This document shows, piece after piece, positions 18,210 to 26,811 of a DNA stretch of 64,000 bases (its first letter is position 1; each line of letters starts with the position of its first letter). The translations under genes and the position numbers were made by a program. The DNA comes from Hyphomicrobiales bacterium (GTDB taxonomy: Bacteria > Pseudomonadota > Alphaproteobacteria > Rhizobiales > Rhizobiaceae): positions 34,849-98,848 of the forward strand of contig UCKM01000007.1 in assembly GCA_900473175.1 (NCBI GenBank), read 5' to 3'. A model generated the notes under the pieces. The model was given only the letters and a program-made list of their open reading frames with translations, had not been told where the DNA came from and did not search any database.

Positions 18210-19394
18210 ATGACAGAGCGGATTGTCCCGAACTGGCGGCGCAGGGGAATGTGCACTCTTTCTCTCCTGACGATACTGCTTGTCGTTTTGTTCGTCGTGA
18301 TGCCGGCGCCCGCCGCTCCGCAGGACAATATGGTCGTCGCGCAAGCGACAACGCCTGAAAGAGCCGATGAAACCGATCCCAAGGAATTTCCGGGTCGTGA
18401 ACTTATCGTCGGTACAAAGGAGGCGCCTCCTTTTGCAATGAAGGCGTCCGATGGGACCTGGACTGGCATCTCCATCGATCTCTGGCAGCAGATCGCACAG
18501 AAGCTGGGCGTCAAATTCCATCTGGTCGAGGAACCCACGGTGCAAAGCCTGCTCGAGGCAACGTCAAAGCGAACCTACGATCTGTCAGTCGCGGCGATCA
18601 CCATCACTGCTGAGCGAGAGCGTAGCGTCGACTTCTCCCAACCTTTCTACAATACCGGGCTTGGCATCGCCGTTTCGCTCAAGAACGTTTCTGTCTGGCG
18701 CGAGATCATCCGGACAATGACCTCCTTCGGCTTCCTTCAGGCGGTTGGCGCGCTCATTGCCATCTCGCTTCTGGTGGGCGCCCTGATCTGGTTGTTTGAA
18801 CGCCGGCACAATGAAGATTTCGGCGGCAGCGCCGCTACTGGTCTTGGCGCCAGCATCTGGTGGTCTGCCGAGGCAATGACGCAGGCGAGCACCGGACATC
18901 GCGGCCCCAAGACCCTGGCTGGGCGCGTGCTTGCGATCATCTGGATGGTGGTCTCGATCATCACGATTGCAGTCTTCACCGCCAGCGTTACATCGGCCCT
19001 GACGACACGGCAGATCCGCAGCATCGTCAACGGCGTCGAGGACCTGCCAAGGGTCCGCGTTGGCGCCGTGGCCGGGTCGGCAACGATCGGCTTTCTTGAC
19101 GGTACCCGCATCAAGCATCGTGATTTCGATAAGGTACAGGACGGCCTCAACGCGCTCGAGGCAGGCTCGATCGACGCCTTTGTCTATGACAAGCCGTTGC
19201 TCGGCTGGATTGCGACACAGCAATATTCCGGCAGGGTCGAAGTGCTAGATGTCGTGTTCGATCCGCAGAGCTATGGCATCGCCATGCCCACAGGCAGTCC
19301 CTATCGCAAGGCGCTCGATGTCGCCATTCTTGAGACAATCCGCGATCCGCAGTGGAAACAGACATTGTTCAGATATCTGGGCGAGAAGGATTGA
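18210..19394 (+). CDS. Bacterial ionotropic glutamate receptor-like channel/binding protein
   Basis: This 394 aa protein has the prokaryotic iGluR layout. An N-terminal signal/TM is followed by the first half of a type-3 periplasmic binding lobe (LIVGTKEAPPFAMKASDG ... YDLSVAAITITAERE). Next come TM (FLQAVGALIAISLLVGALIW), a pore-like re-entrant helix (GASIWWSAEAMTQASTG), a third helix ending VFTASVTSALTT (compare SYTANLAAF of animal receptors), and the second binding lobe. Unlike GluR0, the pore shows no TVGYG K+ filter, so ion selectivity is unclear. The start at 18210 is chosen for its GAGAAG site. Confidence 0.82.
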   Translation: MTERIVPNWRRRGMCTLSLLTILLVVLFVVMPAPAAPQDNMVVAQATTPERADETDPKEFPGRELIVGTKEAPPFAMKASDGTWTGISIDLWQQIAQKLGVKFHLVEEPTVQSLLEATSKRTYDLSVAAITITAERERSVDFSQPFYNTGLGIAVSLKNVSVWREIIRTMTSFGFLQAVGALIAISLLVGALIWLFERRHNEDFGGSAATGLGASIWWSAEAMTQASTGHRGPKTLAGRVLAIIWMVVSIITIAVFTASVTSALTTRQIRSIVNGVEDLPRVRVGAVAGSATIGFLDGTRIKHRDFDKVQDGLNALEAGSIDAFVYDKPLLGWIATQQYSGRVEVLDVVFDPQSYGIAMPTGSPYRKALDVAILETIRDPQWKQTLFRYLGEKD

Positions 19395-19689
19395 ACCAAC
19401 GAAACCAAGGCTCTTCCCATGGGCGTGAGAGGGAATTTTCGGTGCCTGCCACGACGCTTTTTCATCGCTGCGCCGTGTAAAAAAACGGGGTCAGCCTTCG
19501 GCGTGACGCCTTCAAATTGTCCCAATGGGGTTTAACTCTCGGGATCACTGCCGCTGATGCTTTCAAACACGCCTTGACATCATGCCCGATTGGGATCGCA
19601 CTGCGATAACATCGGCAATTCGTTTGCGGAGTTTGTTGGCAAAAGGACCGGCTGCGCTGCACCGGTCTCAATCTGAGAAGGAGAGAATG

Positions 19690-20202
19690 ATGAAGACATT
19701 TGCGATGGCGCTCACCGCAGGTTCACTGGTTCTCGCCGGCGCGACTGGCGCCAATGCTGCCGACGTCCGGCGCTATCAGAACCAGGACGTCCGCGATGGC
19801 GTGAAAATCGGCTATCTCGATTGCGCGATCGGCGGCGGGGTCGGCTACCTTCTCGGCTCGGCCAAGGAAATCGACTGCGTCTTCCGTTCGTCATTGTCGG
19901 GCGAGCGTTCTGATCACTACGTCGGCGCTATCAGGAAGCTTGGCGTCGACCTTGGCTTTACGACGCGCAGTCGGCTCCTTTGGGCGGTATTCGCCCCAAC
20001 TGCCGGCTACCACCACGGATCGCTTGCCGGCGTCTACAGTGGCGCAACCGCTGAGGCGACGATCGGCGCAGGCGTTGGCACCAATGTGCTTTTTGGCGGC
20101 ACCGCTGGCTCGGTTCATCTTCAGGCCATCAGTGTGACGGGCCAGATCGGCCTTAACGTCGCCGCAAGCGGCACGTCGATGACACTCGCCTCGGCGAACT
20201 GA
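19690..20202 (+). CDS. DUF992 family exported protein
   Basis: The 170 aa precursor has a cleavable signal peptide (MKTFAMALTAGSLVLAGATG, then ANAAD). The mature protein matches the Rhizobiales-typical DUF992 pattern: KIGYLDCAIGGGVGYLLGSAKEIDC with two cysteines, a YVGAIRKLGVDLGFT strand and Gly/Ala-rich strands near the C terminus. It is probably a small periplasmic or surface beta-structured protein of unknown function. AAGGAG lies six bases ahead of 19690, so this ATG is preferred over the adjacent 19687. It is monocistronic with a hairpin immediately after. Confidence 0.85.
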   Translation: MKTFAMALTAGSLVLAGATGANAADVRRYQNQDVRDGVKIGYLDCAIGGGVGYLLGSAKEIDCVFRSSLSGERSDHYVGAIRKLGVDLGFTTRSRLLWAVFAPTAGYHHGSLAGVYSGATAEATIGAGVGTNVLFGGTAGSVHLQAISVTGQIGLNVAASGTSMTLASAN

Positions 20203-20216
20203 CGAACGTCGATGCT

Positions 20217-20244
20217 TACCCCTTCCGCTCCGGCGGAAGGGGTA
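20217..20244 (+). terminator. Hairpin terminator after the DUF992 gene
   Basis: TACCCCTTCCGC (20217-20228) and GCGGAAGGGGTA (20233-20244) form a perfect 12 bp stem with a four-base loop, 14 bp after the stop codon. There is no long T-run after it, so termination strength is uncertain. Confidence 0.65.
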
Positions 20245-20343
20245 CTATCCTGGCGGCGCATCGTCAGGGGACGGTGAAATCGTCCCGACGTGCAATAGCT
20301 CGTTCCTTCCAGACAATTGGTGGCTTTTCAGCAGGGGTTTTGT

Positions 20344-20943
20344 GTGAAAATTGCAATCCGACTTTGCTTGCTGGCGGCCTCTTTTGTTCTGTCACCCATG
20401 GTGGCGCATGCCGATTGGCAGGCTGTCGAGAAGGTGCAGACCTACGCCATTTCAGGCAAATCCGGTGCTGAACTCTACGCCTCGATTGGTGAGAGGGGAC
20501 CCGAGGTGGGCGGCAGGATACGCGCCATCGCGCATACCAATTTCACGCTGACATGGACAAGGAAATACGAAAGGCAAGGCAATGCCTGCACGCTGGTTTC
20601 CGCGCGGCCAAAGCTCACCATCACCTACACGCTGCCCAAGCCCGCCGAGCCGCTGCCGCCCCCGGTCCGCAAGAATTGGGAGACCTTCATTGCCGGTGTC
20701 CATAGCCACGAATTGGTACACGGCGATACGATCAAGGAGATGGTAAAAGCGATTGAGGCTGTAAGTGTTGGCATGTCTGTGCCGAGCGACCCCAACTGCC
20801 AGAAAATCCGAAGCGAGTTGACGAAACGGCTTTCCGAACTCTCTCTGACGCAGCGGCAGCAAAGCCGCGATTTCGACCGGAGCGAACTCAGCGAGGGTGG
20901 TAATATCCACCAGCTCGTCCTCGCTCTGGTGAACGGGGCGTAG
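20344..20943 (+). CDS. DUF922-type exported putative zinc protease
   Basis: This is a 199 aa protein starting at GTG 20344 with AGGGG upstream. It begins with a signal peptide (KIAIRLCLLAASFVLS ... AHA). The core contains VHSHELVHGDTIKEM, where HELVH fits a zincin HExxH motif, as in DUF922 proteins, which are predicted metallopeptidases. Upstream strands (HTNFTLTWTRKYE, PKLTITYTLP) are also family-like. Enzymatic activity is an inference from the motif. It stands alone between the DUF992 gene and the Rieske reductase. Confidence 0.78.
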   Translation: MKIAIRLCLLAASFVLSPMVAHADWQAVEKVQTYAISGKSGAELYASIGERGPEVGGRIRAIAHTNFTLTWTRKYERQGNACTLVSARPKLTITYTLPKPAEPLPPPVRKNWETFIAGVHSHELVHGDTIKEMVKAIEAVSVGMSVPSDPNCQKIRSELTKRLSELSLTQRQQSRDFDRSELSEGGNIHQLVLALVNGA

Positions 20944-21089
20944 AACGCCTCCGCCAATCGCGCTCCGGCAAGTCGATCGACGATTATTGCCCCTTCTCTA
21001 CCCGGGTAACGGGTCGTATCATGCCGATGTCATTAGACCCTACGCTCCGCTTCAATGCTGCCTTTTGTTTGCTGTCGAAGGAGGCAATC

Positions 21090-22610
21090 ATGGCTGACAA
21101 ACAGTCCTCCAACGGTCCTGATCTGACCCATGGCGTTCCGGTCGCCGCTCTTGATGGAGGAAAGCTCCTCGGTCATGTCGGCGAGCGGGAGGTGCTCCTG
21201 TTGAAAGTGGCGGACGAGATCTTCGCGATCGATGCCCATTGCAGCCATTATCACGGGCCACTTATAGAGGGGTTGGTGCAAGGAGAGACCGTACGCTGCC
21301 CCTGGCACCACGCTTGCTTCGACCTTCGCAGCGGCGAAGCGATGCGTGCGCCGGCCCTGAGCCCATTGTCATTCTGGCAAGTGGAAAGGCGCGACGGGCA
21401 TATTTTCGTTCAGAACAAGCGCGAGGATCAAAAACAGGCGCAGCCAGCGGGCGGGCAGCAACCTGCACGAATCGTCATCATTGGGGGTGGCGCGGCGGGG
21501 TTTGCTGCAGCAGAGATGCTTCGCCGACGTCAGTTCCAGGGCAGCATTGTCATGCTGAGCGCTGATACCGCAGCACCGGTCGACCGACCGAACCTTTCAA
21601 AAGATTATCTGGCTGGCAGTGCGCCGGAAGCGTGGGTGCCGCTACGGTCGGACAAGTATTATGGCAAGATGAATATCGACCTTCGGCTGCGCACGGAGGT
21701 CACGTCCATCGACAGTATCTCGCGAGAAGCCATCACTGCGGGCGGAGACAAGATCGGCTATGACCGGCTGCTCCTGGCAACAGGCGCGGAACCCGTGCGC
21801 CTAACCATACCCGGCGCCGATCAGCCGCATGTCCATACGCTGCGTAGCCTCGATGACAGCCGCGCCATGATTGCTGCCGCCGCCGGCGCCCGCCGCGCTG
21901 TCGTGGTAGGGGCCAGCTTTATCGGGCTCGAAGTCGCCGCTGCGCTACGCGCACGCGATATCGAAGTTCACGTCGTCGCTCCGGACAAGCGGCCGATGGA
22001 GCGGGTATTGGGGGCGGAGATGGGGGATTTCATCCGTGCACTGCATGAAGAGCATGGTGTCTTTTTCCATCTCGAAGACACTGCGGTGGCAATCGAAGGC
22101 TCAAAAGTTCGGCTCAAGAGTGGAAGCGAATGTGAGGCCGACCTTGTTGTTGCCGGCATCGGGGTGCGGCCCCGACTTGCCTTGGCCGAGCAGGCTGGCC
22201 TTGATCTCGACAATGGCGTCGCAGTCGATGCGTATCTTGAAACAAGCACGCCCGGAATTTATGCCGCGGGCGACATTGCGCGCTGGCCAGATCCGCATTC
22301 CGGTCGAAATATTCGTGTCGAGCATTGGGTGGTCGCGCTACGCCAGGGGCAGGTCGCTGCGCTCAACATGCTTGGCCAACAGAAAAAGTTCGAGGCCGTG
22401 CCTTTTTTCTGGAGCCAGCATTATGATGTCCCGATCAACTATGTCGGCCACGCTGAAAAATGGGATGAGATTGTCATCGACGGCGATATCAACGCGAAGG
22501 ACTGTACGCTGCATTACAAAAGCGGCGGACGGGTCCTCGCCACAGCCTCCATTTACCGGGATCTGGAAAGTCTCGAGGCCGAAGTCCGAATGGAGCGCGA
22601 AACCGCCTGA
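21090..22610 (+). CDS. Rieske-FAD pyridine nucleotide-disulfide oxidoreductase (AIF/ferredoxin reductase-like)
   Basis: This is a 506 aa fusion. The N-terminal Rieske [2Fe-2S] domain has its CxH...CxxH ligands in HCSHYHGPL and RCPWHHACFD. It is followed by an FAD/NAD(P) reductase with the FAD GxGxxG-like IIGGGAAGFAAAEML, the NAD-binding VVVGASFIGLEVAAALR and the GIYAAGDIARW box. The layout matches AIFM3-like and ferredoxin-reductase-like proteins that pass electrons between NAD(P)H and iron-sulfur partners. The start at 21090 follows GAAGGAGGC. The electron partner is not apparent nearby. Confidence 0.88.
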   Translation: MADKQSSNGPDLTHGVPVAALDGGKLLGHVGEREVLLLKVADEIFAIDAHCSHYHGPLIEGLVQGETVRCPWHHACFDLRSGEAMRAPALSPLSFWQVERRDGHIFVQNKREDQKQAQPAGGQQPARIVIIGGGAAGFAAAEMLRRRQFQGSIVMLSADTAAPVDRPNLSKDYLAGSAPEAWVPLRSDKYYGKMNIDLRLRTEVTSIDSISREAITAGGDKIGYDRLLLATGAEPVRLTIPGADQPHVHTLRSLDDSRAMIAAAAGARRAVVVGASFIGLEVAAALRARDIEVHVVAPDKRPMERVLGAEMGDFIRALHEEHGVFFHLEDTAVAIEGSKVRLKSGSECEADLVVAGIGVRPRLALAEQAGLDLDNGVAVDAYLETSTPGIYAAGDIARWPDPHSGRNIRVEHWVVALRQGQVAALNMLGQQKKFEAVPFFWSQHYDVPINYVGHAEKWDEIVIDGDINAKDCTLHYKSGGRVLATASIYRDLESLEAEVRMERETA

Positions 22611-22626
22611 GCCAGGGGAAAGCCGG

Positions 22627-22782
22627 TCAGTAGTTTCGCTGGCGGAAAAGGCCGCGGTCGATCTGCCGCTGGCGGTATTCAAGGTCGACGTTTGAACTGG
22701 CGTCGTTGAGATACGCATCTTCGCGCGCCTTGGCGTGGTCGTGATTTATGAAATCTCGAATGCGGCTGAAATAGTTCTTCAC
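22627..22782 (-). CDS. DUF3563-like small protein
   Basis: This is a 51 aa gene hidden on the minus strand, starting with GTG behind an excellent AAGGAGATATATC ribosome-binding site. The protein begins KNYFSRIRDFINHDHAKARE, continues DAYLNDASSNVDLEYRQRQ and ends IDRGLFRQRNY. The AYL...DLExRxRQxDR pattern is like that of DUF3563 proteins (about 50 aa, conserved DLERRMR motif). The function of that family is unknown. It is convergent with the Rieske-FAD gene, ending 16 bp from its stop. Confidence 0.65.
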   Translation of the reverse strand: MKNYFSRIRDFINHDHAKAREDAYLNDASSNVDLEYRQRQIDRGLFRQRNY

Positions 22783-23092
22783 GATATATCTCCTTCTGTT
22801 GCACTAAACGTAGAAATGCATGGTGCAATGCACAATGAAGGATTGCCCATATCTCCTATGCGTTTGGCGCAACTCTAATTGCCGCGTCGATACCGAGCGG
22901 GCGATCCTCCTCTCCCAACTAGCCAGTCTGACATTCATACAGAAATTAAGCTGCCTCGCCCGCATGCAATTTGACATCGGCCGTCACGTCAGCCGTTCCG
23001 GCACATACCTTTCGAATATGATAAACGTTGCTATTTACAGATAGACTCAAAAGATATATCGTTAAGCATACGAACAAAGGAGATTTGAAGCA
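22783..23092. other. Intergenic region between DUF3563-like and padR genes
   Basis: These 310 bp lie between divergent promoters and hold no convincing gene. A 74-codon frame at 22820-23044 lacks a ribosome-binding site and any family look. A GATATATCG element occurs at both ends, in inverted orientation: minus strand 22782-22790 next to the DUF3563-like start, and plus strand 23053-23061 before padR. Confidence 0.6.
23051..23072 (+). promoter_or_regulatory. Candidate PadR/YqjI operator
   Basis: The AAGATATATCGTTAAG stretch followed by CATACG forms an imperfect dyad centred in the TTAA region, about 20 bp before the padR ATG. YqjI-type PadR regulators commonly bind AT-rich ATATATC dyads in their own promoter. 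Only the left half is well preserved here, so the call is tentative. Confidence 0.35.
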
Positions 23093-23683
23093 ATGTTTAG
23101 AGACTGTAATCACGAACGATCAATGATGTATGCGATGGCGCGCGGTCGCCATGGTGGTGGCCCGGAGGGCCCGGGTGGCGGCGGTTTCGGCGGGCGTTTC
23201 GGCCGCAGGGGCGGGGGAGGCAGGGTCTTTGCTTCTGGCGATCTGCGCCTGGTGCTGCTGGCCTTGGTTGCTGAGCGACCGCGGCATGGCTATGAGCTGA
23301 TCAAGGATATCGAAGAACTGTTCGGGGGTGCTTATGCGCCAAGCCCTGGCTCGGTCTACCCGTCGCTGACCTTTCTCGAAGAAATCGGACAGGTGACTGC
23401 CGCAGCGAGCGACGGAGCGAAAAAGCTCTATACCATCACTGAGGAAGGCCTTGCCTACCTGGCGGAAAACAAGGACCTTGTGGATGCGGTGCGTACGCGG
23501 ATGGGTATGGTCGCCCGGTCGATGGCTGGACAAAAGCCGCCGGAGGCGATCATCCATGCGATGAATACGCTAAGGACTGCGCTTCATCTGCACGGTCACG
23601 GCTGGCCCACCGAGGAAGTCGAACGAATCCGCAAGATACTCGAGCAGGCGGCGCTGGATATCGAAGCCGGCAAGACCAAGTAA
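23093..23683 (+). CDS. PadR-family transcriptional regulator, YqjI-like
   Basis: This 196 aa protein has a Gly/Arg/His-rich N-terminal tail (residues 18-44, GRHGGGPEGPGGGGFGG) and then a PadR winged helix: LRLVLLALVAERPRHGYELI, PSPGSVYPSLTFLEEIG and KLYTITEEGLAYL. A C-terminal dimerisation helix ends the protein. The flexible metal-binding-looking tail and the PSPGSVYPSLTFL block resemble E. coli YqjI, a nickel-responsive repressor of a ferric reductase. AAGGAGA precedes the ATG. No ferric reductase gene is adjacent, so its regulon is open. Confidence 0.85.
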   Translation: MFRDCNHERSMMYAMARGRHGGGPEGPGGGGFGGRFGRRGGGGRVFASGDLRLVLLALVAERPRHGYELIKDIEELFGGAYAPSPGSVYPSLTFLEEIGQVTAAASDGAKKLYTITEEGLAYLAENKDLVDAVRTRMGMVARSMAGQKPPEAIIHAMNTLRTALHLHGHGWPTEEVERIRKILEQAALDIEAGKTK

Positions 23684-23746
23684 CGGTCGGGCACATTGCC
23701 GGGTGCTACAATTGGCCTCTCCATTCGAGGGGCTAATTGTTCCGCG

Positions 23747-25174
23747 TCAGCTGTTCAGTGCAGCATGCTTCCAGAACCCGGTCTTGGTCCTGTGCAGGGT
23801 TCTCAGCTTCGCCACAAAGTCGTCATGGGAACTGATGGAACCATGTTCGGTGGTCGCCGCCGATAGCCGCCCGGCGTCAGCCAGGTGGCGGGCTGCGTGC
23901 TTATAACGGGCAGATCGTGCGCGTTCGAGCGTGAAGTCAATCATGGCCCGCAGCAGGATGATAGCAGCAAGCGGTTGTTGATCACGCAGTGCTTCGGCAG
24001 CAGATGTCAGCAGCTCATAGCGGTCGCCGTCAAGTTCCCCCGCGCGCGAAATGACAAGCTTTGCCGCACGACCGGGCGCCGGCCATGACAACAGGAACGC
24101 CAAAGCATCATGGACATCCGGATAGCGATCCAACAAGGCGAAGGCCTTGTCTTCTGCTTCCATGTCATCGAAATCCGGCAGGCGTTTCAGAAACGCGCGC
24201 AAGTGATCGGCATTCAGGGTTCTTTCGAAAGACTGCCATCGAAATGCCTGGGCCTCATCCTTGCGTCCCAAGGCGTCCAACACCTCCGTATAGGCCGCTT
24301 CCCATTCAAAAGGGGCTGGATGGCTGTCGGCGCGATCGGCCGCTCGAATGGCGTCCAGCGCTTCTTCGGGTCGTCCTGCAGCCAGCAGCCTGCGGGCGAT
24401 CTCGGCGGACACTCCCGGCTCGGACCTTGCTTGCTCGTCCTTCTGCGCGATGAATGCGTCGACATCGCCTTGTGCGTCGGCGATCTGTTCCAGGGCCGTT
24501 CGTATGGCTCGATCGCGTTGTCGCCGGTCGAGGATATTCTCGTAGGTTAACCTTGCATCGCTGCTGCCTGACCGGCGGTCCAGGTCCGAACCTTTCGACC
24601 ATTCCACAAGAAGGGCCTTCAGCTGGTCAAGTCCTTCCATGCCGAGGGCAGGCGCCAACGCGGCTATAAGCGTGTCATATTGCCCATAATCATTGTGCTG
24701 CAGGGCGCTGAAAGCGCGGTCCGCCAACAGATGCGGATCCGGTTGCGCCGCTTTGGCGATCGTGCCCAAATTGGCACAGGCCTGGCGGAAAACGGCCATG
24801 ATCGTACCGTTGCTGTCGGCGCAACGCGCGAACACCGAGTGAGCCAGGCTCATAAATCGCCACATCACGTCCAGAGCTTCATCGGCGTCGATCCCGGCGA
24901 TCGTTTCGGTGATAATCCGCCTCTGGGTGTCGAGATCGCTCTTCAGCGCCTTGATCCGCCGCCAGCCGATCTTCGATCTTGAGCGATCAATAGAGGACAA
25001 GCGCTTGGTCACCTCTCTGCCGACGTCGCCGCCGCCCTGCATCCCGGCAAGCTCAATGCGCAAACGTCGTTTATGGGCGGCGCTTCCCGTGCTGATCTCG
25101 ATCAGCAGTGCAGCCAGCTTTTGGGTGCCGAGCGCTTCGAGGTTTCTTGCGTTCAGTGTCGTCTTCGAAGCCAC
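23747..25174 (-). CDS. DUF6880-like hypothetical protein with helical repeats
   Basis: The 475 aa protein is almost entirely helical, with TPR/ankyrin-like Ala/Leu/Arg repeat segments (AGRPEEALDAIRAADRAD, LDALGRKDEAQAFRWQSF). The N-terminal LNARNLEALGTQKLAALLIE stretch and the overall pattern recall DUF6880 proteins. No catalytic motif, signal peptide or membrane segment is seen. It lies alone between padR (convergent) and tRNA-Arg. Its function is unknown, and the family name is given from memory. Confidence 0.7.
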   Translation of the reverse strand: MASKTTLNARNLEALGTQKLAALLIEISTGSAAHKRRLRIELAGMQGGGDVGREVTKRLSSIDRSRSKIGWRRIKALKSDLDTQRRIITETIAGIDADEALDVMWRFMSLAHSVFARCADSNGTIMAVFRQACANLGTIAKAAQPDPHLLADRAFSALQHNDYGQYDTLIAALAPALGMEGLDQLKALLVEWSKGSDLDRRSGSSDARLTYENILDRRQRDRAIRTALEQIADAQGDVDAFIAQKDEQARSEPGVSAEIARRLLAAGRPEEALDAIRAADRADSHPAPFEWEAAYTEVLDALGRKDEAQAFRWQSFERTLNADHLRAFLKRLPDFDDMEAEDKAFALLDRYPDVHDALAFLLSWPAPGRAAKLVISRAGELDGDRYELLTSAAEALRDQQPLAAIILLRAMIDFTLERARSARYKHAARHLADAGRLSAATTEHGSISSHDDFVAKLRTLHRTKTGFWKHAALNS

Positions 25175-25329
25175 GTGAGGTTCAATGCTCCAGGTCTGGC
25201 GAGTGGTCTAAGCTGCTGGTTCTTCGGAGGCATCCATGGGATATCCTATCCCCGGTCTATCCGATTTCGGTTTGCGCGGCGACCCCGTGGCGCCCAGCAC
25301 GCTCGCATCATATTGCTCGCCTTGGAGGG

Positions 25330-25406
25330 TGGTGATCCCGACTGGATTCGAACCAGTGGCCTACAGATTAGGAATCTGTCGCTCTATCCTACTGAGCTAC
25401 GGGACC
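25330..25406 (-). tRNA. tRNA-Arg (CCT anticodon)
   Basis: A complete cloverleaf is readable on the minus strand. The acceptor GGTCCCG pairs with CGGGATC, the D-arm is AGCTCAGTAGGATAGAGC, the anticodon stem is CAGAT/ATCTG around the TCCTA loop, and the T-arm is CTGGTTCGAATCCAG. A73 and an encoded CCA end follow. Anticodon CCT reads AGG (Arg). The 77 bp given include CCA. Confidence 0.95.
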
Positions 25407-25482
25407 ATGCCTGAGACATACTGTTTTTCAGCGTTCACGCCAAGTATGAAGATGCGCAGAAATTTTGACGCTCCGATGACGG

Positions 25483-26652
25483 TCAGGAGGCGGCCGGAAG
25501 CGCGCTTTCCGCCAGCTTTACCCAGTAGCTGATGCCATGCGGAATGGCTTCATCGTTGAAGTCATAGGCAGGATTGTGCAGCGAAGCGCTATCGCCATTG
25601 CCAATGAAAATGAAAGCGCCGGGGCGGGCTTCCAGCATGTATGAAAAGTCCTCGCCCGCCATCATCGGGGCGATCTCTTCATTGACGGCACCGTTTCCTG
25701 CAACGCTGCGGGCCGTTCGGGTGGCAAAATCGGTTTCACGCGCATGATTGAACGTTACCGGGTAGTTGCGCACATAGTGGACGTTCACGCTCGCGCCCAG
25801 CGCGCCGGCAACGCCCTGTGCCACTTCGGTGAGGCGCCGTTCGGCAAAGTCGCGCATTTCCGCGCGCAACGTGCGGACGGTGCCGGCCAGTTCCGCCTTT
25901 TGCGGAATGATATTGTGGGCGTCGCCCGCATGAAATTTGGTGACCGAGAGGACGACCGAATCCAGCGGGTCCGTGCCGCGCGAAACAATCGTCTGCAGCG
26001 CATTGACGAGCTGTGCGCCGATGACGACGGGATCGATCGTCCGGTGCGGTTGGGCGGCATGGCCGCCGCGTCCTTCGATGGTAATGGTGAACTCATCTGT
26101 CGCAGCCATGATCGGGCCCTTGCGGATGGCGAATTGACCGACCGGGAGCCCGGGAACGTTGTGCATGCCATAGACTTCGGAAATGGAGAACCGCTCCATC
26201 AGGCCATCCTTGACCATTTCGCGGCCACCGCCGCCGCCTTCCTCCGCCGGTTGGAAGATCACGGCGACCGAACCCCTGAAATTGCGGGTCTCCGCCAGAT
26301 ATTGCGCTGCGCCGAGAAGCATTGCCGTATGGCCATCGTGGCCACAGGCATGCATCTTGCCCTCCGTTCGCGACGCCCAGGGTGTTCCGGTGACCTCATT
26401 GAGGGGAAGGGCGTCCATGTCGGAGCGCAGACCCACCGTCGGCCCTTCGCCATGGCGACCCTTGATGATCCCGACGACGCCGGTACGGCCGATGCCGGTC
26501 TCGACTTGGTCGCAGCCAAAATCCCGCAGCTTTTCCGCAACGAAGCTTGCGGTCTCATGCACGTCGAACATCAATTCCGGGTTTGCGTGCAGGTGGCGGC
26601 GCCACTTCGAAACCTCGTTCTGCATTTCGATGGCGCGATTGAGCAAGGGCAT
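25483..26652 (-). CDS. M20 family amidohydrolase (hippurate hydrolase/aminoacylase-like)
   Basis: This 389 aa zinc amidohydrolase carries the M20D signatures: RRHLHANPELMFDVHETA, GLRSDMDALPLNE, the metal-binding HACGHDGHTAMLLG, FQPAEEGGGGGREM and a late MMAGEDFSYMLE. Family members cleave N-acyl amino acids (hippurate, N-acetyl amino acids). The exact substrate cannot be read. The start is placed at 26652 (MPLLNRAIEMQ). The longer open frame to 26745 has no family-like sequence and no ribosome-binding site. Confidence 0.88.
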   Translation of the reverse strand: MPLLNRAIEMQNEVSKWRRHLHANPELMFDVHETASFVAEKLRDFGCDQVETGIGRTGVVGIIKGRHGEGPTVGLRSDMDALPLNEVTGTPWASRTEGKMHACGHDGHTAMLLGAAQYLAETRNFRGSVAVIFQPAEEGGGGGREMVKDGLMERFSISEVYGMHNVPGLPVGQFAIRKGPIMAATDEFTITIEGRGGHAAQPHRTIDPVVIGAQLVNALQTIVSRGTDPLDSVVLSVTKFHAGDAHNIIPQKAELAGTVRTLRAEMRDFAERRLTEVAQGVAGALGASVNVHYVRNYPVTFNHARETDFATRTARSVAGNGAVNEEIAPMMAGEDFSYMLEARPGAFIFIGNGDSASLHNPAYDFNDEAIPHGISYWVKLAESALPAAS

Positions 26653-26811
26653 TGCGAACCAACTCCAAGTATTACATCTGACATTTTCGCGCACAGTATA
26701 AAGGAGCTTTGCCTTTTGCCTGCCACATAAGATAGATAAGGCCATTGCCGCCCGGCGTGAAGCGCGGCTTAATGCCTTTCCCGGTTCTTTATAACAGGTC
26801 GGATTTCAGGA

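Noticed and set aside
22820-23044. 74-codon frame upstream of padR
   Set aside because: It has no ribosome-binding site, mixed composition and no family resemblance, and it covers the likely promoter of padR.
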